DNA of 64,000 bases from an uncultured Lachnospiraceae bacterium (GCA_910586255.1 CAJUHR010000019.1:20177-84176), one strand, 5' to 3'; counted from the first letter of the stretch, positions 8,072 to 16,862 are shown. A program made the numbers and translations. Notes: generated from the letters alone by a model not told the origin.

Positions 8072-9670
8072 ATGGAAGTGATTACTGTTGGTATTGAGGC
8101 CCTTTTGAACTGGCAGAGCTGGCTGGGGATCATTCTGGGGCTTTTGATGGGAGCTGTCATCGGCGCCATTCCCGGCCTTGGCCCCAACACGGCCCTGGCT
8201 ATTGCCATACCTCTTTGCTACGGTATGGACCCGCTGTTTACCCTGCCCTTTATGATGGCCATCTATAAATCCTGTACCTTTGGAGGCTCTATTTCCTCCA
8301 TCACCATCAATACGCCAGGCACAGCGGCCAATGTGGCTACCTGCTGGGACGGATATCCTATGAGCAAGGGAGGGAGAACCGGAAGGGCTCTGATGCTCTC
8401 TCTGTATTCCTCCACCTTTGGAGATATGTTCAGCAACCTGGTGCTGATCTTTCTGTGTATTCCCCTGGCCTCCTTTGCCTTGAAATTCGGCGCGGCTGAG
8501 TTTACGGGAATCTACGTGTTTTCCCTGCTGATTACCGCAACCCTGGCCGGAGGAGGGTCGGCGGTGAAAGGATTTTTAAGCACCCTGCTGGGACTTCTGT
8601 TTGCGTGTGTGGGAATGGATCCGGTGATCGGGCTGCCCCGGTTTGACGTGTTCGGCCTGGGGAAATTTGACAAGATTGACACGGTGGCATTTCTTTTGGG
8701 AGCCTTTGCCCTGACGGAGGTCTTTGAGCAGACGGTCCATGTGAAACATAAGGAGGACCGTTTCCGCAAAATGACGGAAAAGGAGAAAAAGGCAGACAAG
8801 GAGGAGGACGCCAGGGCTTTTCTGATTGCCAGGGAATCCATCAAAAATGCCAACAAGGACCTGACCTGGCGGGAGCTTATTACAAAGTACTGGCACGTGC
8901 TGATTCAGGGCAGTGTTGTGGGGGCCGTGATCGGAATCATACCCGGTATCGGAAGCAATGTGGGCACCTTGTTTTCCTATGCCCTGACCAAAAGCCTTTC
9001 CAGACGTCCGGAGAAATTTGGGACCGGTATTGAGGAGGGGATCATCTCTCCCGAGGCGTCCAACAATGCGGTGTGCGGGGCCAATATTTTGCCTTTGGTT
9101 ACGCTGGGGATTCCTGGCAATCCCATCGCGGCCCTCTTTGGGGCGGCCATGCTGATGAACGGCATTATTGTGGGGCCCAGTGTGTTTGAGAAGAGCGGGG
9201 ATACCTTGTACGGGCTGTTTATCTGCATGGTGGTGGCCACCATCGGCATGTTTTTGGTGGGAAAATATGTGTTTGTGCGCTTGAGCGGTTATATTACAGT
9301 GGTTCCTTTAAAGCTTTTGTATCCGGCGATTTTGATTCTTTCCCTGGCAGGAACCTATTCCGTCAACCGGCGTATGAGCGATGTGGGCGTGATGGTGTTT
9401 GTGGCCGTTATCAGCTGTCTGATGCGCCGTTGGGGAATCTCGGTGGCGCCTATGGTCATCTCCTTTGTGCTGGGCAGATCTATCGAGTCCAGCATGAGAC
9501 AGGCGCTCATTATCTCCGGAGGCAGGGCGGGATACTTTTTTTCCAGCCCCATCGGAAACGTGTTTTATGCGCTGAGCATTGTGGTTCTTCTGATGCCCAT
9601 TATCCGGTCAGCCCTGTCAAAGCGCAGCGAGACCATGCGGATATTAAAGGAGCATGATGAGGTGGAATAG
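8072..9670 (+). CDS. TctA-type large membrane subunit of the tripartite tricarboxylate transporter
   Basis: A 532-residue permease with about twelve membrane helices. It has two glycine-rich signature loops of the TctA family: GAIPGLGPNTALAI near residue 27 and its internal-repeat counterpart GIIPGIGSNVGTLF near residue 290. Length is close to the family's roughly 500 residues. GAGGAGGGG precedes the ATG with suitable spacing. The stop codon abuts the activase start codon, so the transporter and GRE activase are transcribed and probably translated together. This couples uptake to the radical pathway. Confidence 0.92.
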   Translation: MEVITVGIEALLNWQSWLGIILGLLMGAVIGAIPGLGPNTALAIAIPLCYGMDPLFTLPFMMAIYKSCTFGGSISSITINTPGTAANVATCWDGYPMSKGGRTGRALMLSLYSSTFGDMFSNLVLIFLCIPLASFALKFGAAEFTGIYVFSLLITATLAGGGSAVKGFLSTLLGLLFACVGMDPVIGLPRFDVFGLGKFDKIDTVAFLLGAFALTEVFEQTVHVKHKEDRFRKMTEKEKKADKEEDARAFLIARESIKNANKDLTWRELITKYWHVLIQGSVVGAVIGIIPGIGSNVGTLFSYALTKSLSRRPEKFGTGIEEGIISPEASNNAVCGANILPLVTLGIPGNPIAALFGAAMLMNGIIVGPSVFEKSGDTLYGLFICMVVATIGMFLVGKYVFVRLSGYITVVPLKLLYPAILILSLAGTYSVNRRMSDVGVMVFVAVISCLMRRWGISVAPMVISFVLGRSIESSMRQALIISGGRAGYFFSSPIGNVFYALSIVVLLMPIIRSALSKRSETMRILKEHDEVE

Positions 9671-10561
9671 ATGATTTATGGAACGATCTTGAATATTCAG
9701 AGACACTGCGTCCATGACGGCCCGGGCCTGCGGACCACCGTGTTTTTCAAGGGCTGTCCCCTGCGGTGTGAGTGGTGCTGCAACCCGGAGTCCCAGAGCT
9801 TTGAGCAGGAATACATGTATGTAAAAGCCCGGTGCATCGGATGCAAAGCCTGTGAGGCGGTTTGCCAGGAAAATGCCTGCAAGGGGGGAATCATTGATCC
9901 TTTCCGGTGCAAAAGCTGCGGGCTGTGCGCCGGGGAGTGTTATTCGGGGGCCTTAAAGGTTATGGGCAGTCAGGTAACGGTTTCTCAGGTTATGGATGAG
10001 ATATTGAGGGACGAAGGGTATTATGAGGGCCGCGGCGGCGTGACAGTCAGCGGAGGGGAGGCCTTTGCCCAGCCCGAATTTCTCAGGGAGCTTTTGGAAG
10101 CCTGCAAGAGGGAGAGGATTCACACGTTGGTGGAGACCTGCGGCTGCTTTTCCTGGGAGGCCGGACTGGGGGCGGCGGCTCTGGCGGACATGATCTATTT
10201 TGATATCAAGCATGGGGATGAGGAGGGATATCGGAAATATACGGGGGCGTCTATGAAGCCGGTTGTTGACAATCTGAGGAATTTTCTGGCTTTGGAGAAA
10301 AAGGTGACTGTGCGGATTCCCATCGTCAAGGGATGCAACGGCGATGAGGAGACACTGGGAAAGATTGGGGCTGTGCTTTATGGCTGCGGGTACAAGGGAC
10401 AGGTTCACCTTCTGCCTTATCATGCCTATGGCTCCGTGAAATACGAGCAGCTGGGAAGAAGCTATGGCTGCACAAGGGCTGAGCGCCCTTCCGGGAAGGA
10501 GATGAAGGCCTACATCGCCTGCTTTCGTGAAAGGGGATTTGAGGCGGTCTGCTATGGATAG
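9671..10561 (+). CDS. Glycyl radical enzyme activating enzyme (radical SAM)
   Basis: A 296-residue activase that uses S-adenosylmethionine and a [4Fe-4S] cluster to put the radical on the partner enzyme's glycine. The cluster motif is Cys29-x3-Cys33-x2-Cys36, in a GCPLRCEWC context. Two ferredoxin-type [4Fe-4S] motifs follow (CIGCKACEAVC near 56-66 and CKSCGLCAGEC near 80-90). This extra domain is usual for activases of the dehydratase/lyase glycyl radical enzymes and absent from the short PFL activase. The SAM-binding glycine block GGVTVSGGEAFAQPEF is intact. It starts immediately after the TctA stop and is separated from its target enzyme by the transporter genes, an uncommon gene order. 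Confidence 0.93.
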   Translation: MIYGTILNIQRHCVHDGPGLRTTVFFKGCPLRCEWCCNPESQSFEQEYMYVKARCIGCKACEAVCQENACKGGIIDPFRCKSCGLCAGECYSGALKVMGSQVTVSQVMDEILRDEGYYEGRGGVTVSGGEAFAQPEFLRELLEACKRERIHTLVETCGCFSWEAGLGAAALADMIYFDIKHGDEEGYRKYTGASMKPVVDNLRNFLALEKKVTVRIPIVKGCNGDEETLGKIGAVLYGCGYKGQVHLLPYHAYGSVKYEQLGRSYGCTRAERPSGKEMKAYIACFRERGFEAVCYG

Positions 10562-10717
10562 CATCCGCAGAGGCAGTCAAAGAATGGGTATATAACCGGT
10601 ATGTGTTTTACGGCATGCCGGCTTATATAGATGACTTAATTATCATGTGCTCTCACAATCAAATTCAAAACAGATGTGATAAAAGAGTGCACATCAAAGA
10701 GCTGAGGAGGAAGAGGA

Positions 10718-11734
10718 ATGGAAGCAAGAGTTGTGACGATTATGGAAAAGGGGATTGTACAGCTGACAAAGGAGGAGCTGGAGCCGAAGGAAAATGAGGT
10801 TTTGGTGAAAACGAAATTTTCATCCATCTGCGGCACGGACAAGAATTATTTTAAGAAAATTGTTCCCCCGGTGACCCATATTATCGACCCGTCCCACAGC
10901 AACACGGAGGCCAAGTATGCCTATCCTTTGAAGGTGGGCCATGAGGGAGCCGGAGAGGTGGTGGCAGTGGGAAAGCATGTGACGGATTTTAAGGTGGGGG
11001 ATCCGGTCATGAATTTTGGCTGGTGCAATACCATGTCCGACTATTTTGTGCAGAAGCTTCCCCATGACGGCTACGGGGTGATGCACATGACAGAGGGACT
11101 TACCTGGGAGGAGGCGGCCTTGGCGGAGCCTACGGCCTGCGCCATCTTTGCCGGGATGAATTCAGGAATCAAGCTGGGAGACACAGTGGCCGTGGTGGGA
11201 TCCGGGTACGCGGGACAGGTTATGATGCAGGTGGCCCGCCGCATGGGCGCGAAAAAGATCATTGCCGTGGATCTGATTCCCGGAAAGCTGGAGCTGGCAA
11301 AGAAAATGGCGGCGGATATTGCCATTGACGCCAATGATCCCAAGGAGGCGCTGGGGCAGATCATCCAGGAGACGAAGGGGTATGGGGTTGACGTGGCCCT
11401 GGAAGTGGCGGGAAACAGCGATTCCATTGATTTTTGCAGCAAAATCCTAAAGCACGGAGGAATTTTAGGACTTTACAGCTGGATCATCAACCCTATCACC
11501 ATCTATGTGAACCGCTGGCACAACAACGGATTTGACATCCGCACCCTGGCTCTGATGCACCGGATCATGAATGATAAGTTCTGGTGGATCGAGAAGGCCC
11601 TCAGCAATGTGGCCAATGGCATGATTGACATTAAGCCGCTTATTTCCCATACATACGATCTTGAGGATTGTCAGGAGGCGTTTGACATTGCCTCCCGCGA
11701 TGATCACGCATGCAAGGTGATGCTGAGAGGATGA
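10718..11734 (+). CDS. Zinc-dependent medium-chain alcohol/polyol dehydrogenase
   Basis: A 338-residue MDR-family dehydrogenase. Catalytic zinc ligands are visible as Cys38 (SSICGTDKN) and His75-Glu76 (GHEGAG). The Rossmann motif is VAVVGSGYAGQ and the acidic residue in AVDLIPGK points to NAD rather than NADP. The four-cysteine structural-zinc lobe common in this family is absent. Relatives oxidise threonine, sorbitol and other vicinal diols or hydroxyacids. GAGGAGG lies before the ATG. A 156-bp gap separates it from the activase and contains a GATGTG/CACATC inverted repeat (10673-10695), so an internal promoter is possible. It likely feeds or drains a hydroxylated intermediate of the radical pathway. 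Confidence 0.82.
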   Translation: MEARVVTIMEKGIVQLTKEELEPKENEVLVKTKFSSICGTDKNYFKKIVPPVTHIIDPSHSNTEAKYAYPLKVGHEGAGEVVAVGKHVTDFKVGDPVMNFGWCNTMSDYFVQKLPHDGYGVMHMTEGLTWEEAALAEPTACAIFAGMNSGIKLGDTVAVVGSGYAGQVMMQVARRMGAKKIIAVDLIPGKLELAKKMAADIAIDANDPKEALGQIIQETKGYGVDVALEVAGNSDSIDFCSKILKHGGILGLYSWIINPITIYVNRWHNNGFDIRTLALMHRIMNDKFWWIEKALSNVANGMIDIKPLISHTYDLEDCQEAFDIASRDDHACKVMLRG

Positions 11735-11747
11735 GAGGGAGGATAAA

Positions 11748-12674
11748 ATGCAGAAGGTGGGATTTGTAGGTCTGGGGATCATGGGAAGCCCCATGGTCCG
11801 ATGTCTTTTGAGAAAAGGCTACACGGTAAACATCTATGACCGGTCAGAGGCCCGGTTAGAGGAGCTTTTGGGAGAAGGGGCATTTCCCAGAGAAAGCCCC
11901 CGCCAGGTGGCCGAGTTAAGTGACGTGATTATCACAATGCTTCCCAATTCCGGGATTGTCGAGGAGGTAATGTTCGGCGAAAACGGGCTTTATGAGGGAA
12001 TGGGTGAAGGAAAAATTTTTATAGACATGGGCAGCTCTGACTATGCAAGCAATCAGAGGATCTGCGAGAGATTAAAGGAAAAGGGGACGGTCATGCTGGA
12101 TGCCCCGGTGACCGGCAGCTCCAAGGGGGCAAAGGAGGGGACGCTGACGATTATGGTGGGCGGCGACACTCAGACCTTAGAGCAGGTGCGCCCCGTGCTT
12201 GAGGCCATGGGGGAGAAAATCGTTTTCGTGGGCCCGGTGGGAACGGCAGATATTGCAAAAGCATGCAACCAGATGCTGTTTGCCCTCAACATTGCGGCTG
12301 TGTCCGAGGTGCTGGCCCTTGCCGTGAAGGCCGGGCTGGATCCGGAGGTATTAATGTCCATCGTCAACACAGGTTCCGGGGAGAGCTATGCAGGGCGTGT
12401 GAAAATGGCAAACTTTACCTTTAAGCGCAATTTCAAGCCGGGTTTTACCTTGAAGCTTATGGCCAAGGATGTGGACATTGCCCTGAATATGGGAAGAAAT
12501 CTTCAGGTGCCTATGCGGCTTTCCAATCTGGTGCGGGAAAATATCCGCATTGCTCAGAACCGGGGCTTTGAGGGCGATGACTGCAGCTGTGTGGTCCGAC
12601 TGACAGAGGATGAGGCCGGAGTGGTGGTGGAGCCCTTTTCCCATGAAAGCAAGGGTGCGGAGACTGGAAAATAA
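11748..12674 (+). CDS. NAD(P)-dependent beta-hydroxyacid dehydrogenase, copy 2
   Basis: A 308-residue paralogue family member of the first cluster gene. It shows the Rossmann motif GLGIMGSPM, the substrate block DAPVTGSSKGAKEGT, and the catalytic-lysine segment ADIAKACNQ. The C-terminal helical domain is complete, followed by a charged tail of about 15 residues. GGGAGG precedes the ATG, 13 bp after the alcohol dehydrogenase. The two copies differ clearly in the residues beside the catalytic lysine (GQMVKLCNQ against ADIAKACNQ), so they probably act on different hydroxyacid/semialdehyde pairs. Confidence 0.85.
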   Translation: MQKVGFVGLGIMGSPMVRCLLRKGYTVNIYDRSEARLEELLGEGAFPRESPRQVAELSDVIITMLPNSGIVEEVMFGENGLYEGMGEGKIFIDMGSSDYASNQRICERLKEKGTVMLDAPVTGSSKGAKEGTLTIMVGGDTQTLEQVRPVLEAMGEKIVFVGPVGTADIAKACNQMLFALNIAAVSEVLALAVKAGLDPEVLMSIVNTGSGESYAGRVKMANFTFKRNFKPGFTLKLMAKDVDIALNMGRNLQVPMRLSNLVRENIRIAQNRGFEGDDCSCVVRLTEDEAGVVVEPFSHESKGAETGK

Positions 12675-12692
12675 ATAGGAGGATATTTTATT

Positions 12693-14129
12693 ATGCAAAT
12701 GATCATCAACGGGAAGAAAACCGATTCGTCCAACGGGAAGACAATGAATGTAATTAATCCGGCCACCGGCAAGGTGATTGATACGGTGCCTGTGGCCACC
12801 AAGGAGGATGTGGATTATGCTGTGGACTGCGCCGTGGCCGGCCAAAAGGTGTGGGGAGCCGTGCCTCTCTATAAGCGCGGTCCCATTGTGGAGAAATATG
12901 TGGAGCTGGTAAAGGCTCATAAGGACGAGCTGGCAAGAATGGAGTCGGAGGAGGTGGGAAAGACCATTCCGGAGGCTGCCAATGAGATTAACAATGTGAT
13001 TGCCTTCTTCACAGGATTTTTAGAGAAGGCCAAGCATGAGTATGAGGAGAGCTATCCGGTAGGCATGGAGCCCAATACAGAGGAGCGGATGCAGATTGTC
13101 ATCCGGGAGCCGGTGGGAGTGATCGCCTGCATTATTCCCTACAATTTCCCGGTCAGCCTGTTTACCCACAAGGTTGCGCCGGCGCTGGTGGCAGGCAACT
13201 CTGTTGTGGTAAAGCCGGCCAGTGACTGTCCCAGAACTCTGATTCGTCTCTGCGAGCTCTTGGTGGAGGCAGGCTTCCCGGACGGAACGGTCAATATCAT
13301 AACCGGCAAGGGCTCTGAGGTAGGGGCATGGCTTGTAGGAAACGGAAAGCTGGGCTCCGTCAGCCTTACGGGAAGCTCGGCCGTGGGGGCAAAGATAGCG
13401 GCCCTGGCTGGTCAGAATATTACCCCGGTTACCTTAGAGTTGGGAGGAAACGATCCCTTTATTGTCTGCGATGATGCAGATGTGGATATGGCGGTCAACG
13501 AGGCGGTTTTGGGGCGTCTGGTCAATGCGGGGCAGATCTGTGTTGCCAGCAAACGCTTTATTATCCATAATTCGGTGAAGGAGGAATTTACCAGAAAGCT
13601 GGTTGAAAAGGTCAGCGCCTATATTATCGGGGACCCTTCGGATCCGAAAACCCAGATGGGATGTCTCATTAACGAGGAGGCGGCAAAGAAGGTGGACCGC
13701 CAAGTGCGCATGACTGTGGAGCAGGGGGCGCGGCTTTTGTACGGAGGAGAAAGAAACGGAGCCTTTTACACTCCCACGGTGCTGGTGGATGTGACGAAGG
13801 ACATGGATATTATGCGGGATGAGGAGGTTTTCGGACCGGTGTTCCCCATTATCGGGTTTGACACGGTTGACGAGGCCGTTGAGATTGCCAACAATACCAT
13901 GTACGGACTGTCAAGCGGCGTGTGTTCAAGAGATATCGGAAAGGCCATAAAGATTGCCCGGCGGATAGAGGCCGGTACGGTGGTAATTAACGGAGGCGGC
14001 CGTCTCCGCTCCCGGGAAATGCCTTTTGGAGGACGCAAGAAGAGCGGCATCGGAGCCGAGGGTGTAAGCTGTACGTTGCGGGAGGTGACGGCGCCGAAGA
14101 ATATTATTTTGAAAAACATATTAAAGTAA
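12693..14129 (+). CDS. NAD(P)-dependent aldehyde dehydrogenase (lactaldehyde/succinate-semialdehyde dehydrogenase type)
   Basis: A 478-residue non-acylating aldehyde dehydrogenase. The catalytic cysteine is Cys283 in NAGQICVAS, the general-base glutamate is in TLELGGNDPF, and the oxyanion asparagine is in IIPYNFPVS. The C-terminal MPFGGRKKSGIG block is normal. It resembles lactaldehyde, glycolaldehyde and succinate-semialdehyde dehydrogenases; sulfolactaldehyde dehydrogenases belong to the same group. AGGAGGA precedes the ATG. It is the last gene of the plus-strand cluster and is followed directly by a bidirectional terminator. It probably oxidises the aldehyde made by the pathway. Confidence 0.88.
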   Translation: MQMIINGKKTDSSNGKTMNVINPATGKVIDTVPVATKEDVDYAVDCAVAGQKVWGAVPLYKRGPIVEKYVELVKAHKDELARMESEEVGKTIPEAANEINNVIAFFTGFLEKAKHEYEESYPVGMEPNTEERMQIVIREPVGVIACIIPYNFPVSLFTHKVAPALVAGNSVVVKPASDCPRTLIRLCELLVEAGFPDGTVNIITGKGSEVGAWLVGNGKLGSVSLTGSSAVGAKIAALAGQNITPVTLELGGNDPFIVCDDADVDMAVNEAVLGRLVNAGQICVASKRFIIHNSVKEEFTRKLVEKVSAYIIGDPSDPKTQMGCLINEEAAKKVDRQVRMTVEQGARLLYGGERNGAFYTPTVLVDVTKDMDIMRDEEVFGPVFPIIGFDTVDEAVEIANNTMYGLSSGVCSRDIGKAIKIARRIEAGTVVINGGGRLRSREMPFGGRKKSGIGAEGVSCTLREVTAPKNIILKNILK

Positions 14130-14132
14130 TCC

Positions 14133-14166
14133 ATGAAAAACCCGCCACTGGTGGCGGGTTTTTCAT
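14133..14166. terminator. Bidirectional intrinsic terminator
   Basis: A perfect inverted repeat (14133-14148 pairs with 14151-14166) with a CCCGCCAC/GTGGCGGG core flanked by A5 on the left and T5 on the right. It lies between the convergent aldehyde dehydrogenase and MmsA-type genes and should terminate both. Confidence 0.9.
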
Positions 14167-14186
14167 ATCCTGTATAAATTCTGAGG

Positions 14187-15710
14187 TTAAATGCTTCCGC
14201 CCACAGAGCCCTCCCAGGTATCCACCCGGACGGCCTTTTTTTCTTCCTCGTTAAACCAGTGGGAGGTGACGGCCTTGATTTCTGTAAAGAAGCGCACGCC
14301 GTCCTTGCCGAGACAGTGAAGATCGCCGAAAAAGCTGTCCTTGTGGCCGCTGAAGGAGAAAATGCCCACAGGCACCGGGATGCCCACATTGACGCCCACC
14401 ATGCCTCCGTGAGTGCGGCGGACGAACTCATCGGCATAGTATCCGCTCTGGGTGTAGATGACGGAGCCATTGGCAAAGGGGTTTGCATTCATGATGGAAA
14501 GGCCTTCCTCAAAATCCTTACAGCGTTTGATACAGAGAACCGGACCGAAGATCTCATCCCGGCCAATGGACATATCCTCGGTCACATGGTCAAAGATCGT
14601 GGGGCCCAAATAGAATCCGTCTTCGTATCCGGGGACCGTCACATGGCGTCCGTCCAGTATCAGGTCAGCGCCCTCCTCAATGCCCTTTTCAATCCACCGG
14701 ATGATTCTGGCCTTGTGGGCGGCATCCACCACCGGACCCAGATCTGTGGTTTTGTCATAGGCAGGACCTATCTTCATCTCCTTTGCGTACTGAACCACCA
14801 GACGGACCAACTTATCGGCAATGCTTTCCTGGGCCACCACCACCGGCAGCGCCATACAGCGCTCTCCCGCGCAGCCGAAGGCGCTGTTGATAAGACCCCG
14901 GGCGGTGCGCTCCAAAGCGGCGTCCTCCATGACCAGAGCGTGATTTTTGGCCTCGGTCTGTGCCTGTACCCGCTTGCCGTAGGTGGCTGCCAGGCTGTAG
15001 ATGTGCTTGCCCACGCCGGTGGTTCCTACAAAGCAGATTCCCTTAATGTCCGGGTGAGTCAAAAACAGCTCGGCCTCATGGCGGCTGCAGGGCACTAAGT
15101 TGAGCACGCCGTCCGGCAGTCCGGCCTCCTGCCACAGCTTTGCGCAGAGAATGGATGTCAGGGGAGTTTTTGAGGCCACCTTGATGACGATGGTGTTGCC
15201 GGTGGCGATACAGAGAGGAGTCATCCATCCCATAGGAATCATTCCGGGAAAGTTAAAGGGCGCAATGCCGGCAAATACTCCTAAGGGCTCCCGGTAGGAA
15301 ACCGTATTGTAGCCTCTGGAGGTGTCCATCAGGGACTCACCCATCATCAGGGACGGCGTGCCGCAGGCCAGCTCCACCGGTTCCTTGATCTTGGCAATGT
15401 CTCCGGAGGCCTCGGCCCAGTTTTTCCCGTGCTCCCGGGCGCAGCACTCGGTCAGCTCATCCCAGTGCTCGGTAAGAAGCTCCCGGAACCGGTAGAGAAT
15501 CTGAACCCGCTTCATCACCGGAGTGTCCCGCCATGCGGGAAAGGCCTTTTTTGCGCAGGCAATGGCATAGGCCACCTCCTCAGAGGAGCAGCACGGAATC
15601 TCGGCCTGGACCTCACCAGTGCTGGGATTGTAGACAGGCGTGTAGTTTCCTGTAGTGGTATCCAGCCATCTTCCGCCGGCAAAATACTGCATTTTTTTGA
15701 CTTCACTCAT
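14187..15710 (-). CDS. Methylmalonate/malonate-semialdehyde dehydrogenase (CoA-acylating, MmsA family)
   Basis: A 507-residue aldehyde dehydrogenase of the MmsA type. Diagnostic blocks are APFNFPGMIPMGWM, KVASKTPLTS, and the nucleophile segment CAGERCMA. These separate MmsA from ordinary aldehyde dehydrogenases. MmsA converts methylmalonate or malonate semialdehyde with CoA and NAD to propionyl- or acetyl-CoA plus CO2. AAGGGGGA precedes the ATG. It is convergent with the main cluster but has its own consensus promoter and shares the upstream region with the IclR regulator. This is the best clue that the pathway yields a 3-oxoacid. The C-terminal 20 residues extend slightly beyond the usual family end. 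Confidence 0.87.
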   Translation of the reverse strand: MSEVKKMQYFAGGRWLDTTTGNYTPVYNPSTGEVQAEIPCCSSEEVAYAIACAKKAFPAWRDTPVMKRVQILYRFRELLTEHWDELTECCAREHGKNWAEASGDIAKIKEPVELACGTPSLMMGESLMDTSRGYNTVSYREPLGVFAGIAPFNFPGMIPMGWMTPLCIATGNTIVIKVASKTPLTSILCAKLWQEAGLPDGVLNLVPCSRHEAELFLTHPDIKGICFVGTTGVGKHIYSLAATYGKRVQAQTEAKNHALVMEDAALERTARGLINSAFGCAGERCMALPVVVAQESIADKLVRLVVQYAKEMKIGPAYDKTTDLGPVVDAAHKARIIRWIEKGIEEGADLILDGRHVTVPGYEDGFYLGPTIFDHVTEDMSIGRDEIFGPVLCIKRCKDFEEGLSIMNANPFANGSVIYTQSGYYADEFVRRTHGGMVGVNVGIPVPVGIFSFSGHKDSFFGDLHCLGKDGVRFFTEIKAVTSHWFNEEEKKAVRVDTWEGSVGGSI

Positions 15711-15796
15711 AAGTAGTATCCCCCTTTGTTTTTGTTCGGCCAGACGGGCAAGAAGATCCCCGTCTGAACGGTTACGATTTCACAGCTTTCATGGTA

Positions 15797-15825
15797 ATTA
15801 TAGCATTGCGTGGAAACGAAGTCAA
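15797..15825 (-). promoter_or_regulatory. Predicted promoter of the MmsA-type gene
   Basis: On the minus strand TTGACT (15820-15825) and TATAAT (15797-15802) are separated by 17 bp, very close to the sigma-A consensus. The start codon is about 85 bp downstream. Confidence 0.7.
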
Positions 15826-15838
15826 TAAAAACAGAATT

Positions 15839-15878
15839 TAATTTCAAAAAAATATAAAAAAATATATAAATGAAATTA
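15839..15878. promoter_or_regulatory. Candidate IclR operator (inverted TAATTTCA pair)
   Basis: TAATTTCA (15839-15846) and its reverse complement TGAAATTA (15871-15878) flank a 24-bp A/T spacer, just upstream of the MmsA-type -35 box. The same octamer occurs at 2818-2825 in the leader of the glycyl-radical operon. The DNA is AT-rich, so chance repetition is a real possibility. Confidence 0.35.
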
Positions 15879-15945
15879 TATATTTAAAAATGTAATTAAA
15901 GTGCGGAAATAATATGTTTTGATTATCTGCACATGGTTTGCGAAA

Positions 15946-15974
15946 TTGACATGGTTTTGGAAATATGATAAGAT
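15946..15974 (+). promoter_or_regulatory. Predicted promoter of the IclR regulator gene
   Basis: TTGACA (15946-15951), 17-bp spacer, TAAGAT (15969-15974). Transcription would start near 15981. That places the AGGAGG at 15976 at or before the transcript end, and supports the ATG at 16038 rather than the upstream TTG at 15987. Confidence 0.6.
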
Positions 15975-16037
15975 TAGGAGGAGTTTTTGGGAACGAAAAT
16001 GGTTAGACATAATAAAAAATATCGGGGTGGATTGTTT

Positions 16038-16862
16038 ATGACAGATGATGGAAAAGAGATCAGCGGAAATGACAAGCCGTCTAATCAATTAGTAGTAAAG
16101 CTGTTTCAATTGATTTCCTTTCTTGCAAAGAGTAAGGCGCCGCTGCGGCTCCAGGAGATAGCGGCCGGTACAGGGATTCCCCAACCAACGGTTCTCAGAT
16201 ATCTGAACGCGCTGATTCAAGAGGGGTTTGCCTATCAGGACGAATTTTTGGGACGTTACGCGCTTACGTGGCGGATCTGCAGCATCGGGGTCAATGTTCG
16301 GAATCATCTGACTATTCGGACCTTGACCGGAGAGCTGATCAATGATTTGTCCAGGCAGCTGGGCTTAGGCTGCAGTATTGTGGTGGAGCATGACATGGAG
16401 TGTGTCTATCTGGACTGTGTGTATGAGCCGGACATGATGGGGCCCACCCTTCAGCGAATCGGCAAGCAGTCACCCTTATATTCCACCAGCTCCGGCAAGC
16501 TGTTCCTTACAGGGTACTCGGAGGCGGAGATTGACCGGATGATTGAAGAAAAGAAGCTAAAGGAGTTGACACCCAACACAATCCGGACAAAGGAAAGGCT
16601 GATGGAGGAGATCGAGAAGGTACGGCAATGCGGATTTGCCATGGACAATGAGGAATGTGAGAGAAATTTAAGGTGTATTGCCTATCCTATCTATGATTAT
16701 ACGGAAAGGCTGGTGGCAGCAGTCAGCTGCTTTGGCTCTGTGGACAGAATGACGGATCAATATGTGGAGGAAACCATCAAGCCGGTTTTGTACCATGCGT
16801 CCCTGGAGGTGTCCTTCCGCATGGGAAGCAACAGAAAAAACAGGGTAAAGGGAAGTAAGTGA
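16038..16862 (+). CDS. IclR-family transcriptional regulator
   Basis: A 274-residue regulator (from the ATG at 16038; an in-frame TTG at 15987 would add 17 residues). The N-terminal winged helix-turn-helix spans about residues 10-70 and includes LRLQEIAAGTGIPQPTVLRY. The C-terminal effector-binding domain includes SPLYSTSSGKLFLTGY and the family's typical ending. IclR proteins usually repress or activate adjacent catabolic genes in response to a small carboxylate. GGGGTGG lies 8 bases before the chosen ATG. It is divergent from the MmsA-type gene and is the only regulator next to the glycyl-radical cluster, so it is the likely controller of both. Confidence 0.88.
   Translation: MTDDGKEISGNDKPSNQLVVKLFQLISFLAKSKAPLRLQEIAAGTGIPQPTVLRYLNALIQEGFAYQDEFLGRYALTWRICSIGVNVRNHLTIRTLTGELINDLSRQLGLGCSIVVEHDMECVYLDCVYEPDMMGPTLQRIGKQSPLYSTSSGKLFLTGYSEAEIDRMIEEKKLKELTPNTIRTKERLMEEIEKVRQCGFAMDNEECERNLRCIAYPIYDYTERLVAAVSCFGSVDRMTDQYVEETIKPVLYHASLEVSFRMGSNRKNRVKGSK

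Larger units (their letters stand above)
15711..16037. other. Divergent regulatory region between mmsA-like and iclR-like genes
   Basis: About 330 bp, very AT-rich in the middle. It contains a consensus promoter facing each gene and an inverted pair of TAATTTCA motifs between them. No gene is visible inside it. Confidence 0.7.

Noticed and set aside
14259..15098. 279-codon plus-strand frame opposite the MmsA-type gene
   Set aside because: The minus strand encodes a complete MmsA with catalytic residues; the opposite frame is a high-GC shadow with no ribosome site or recognisable motif.
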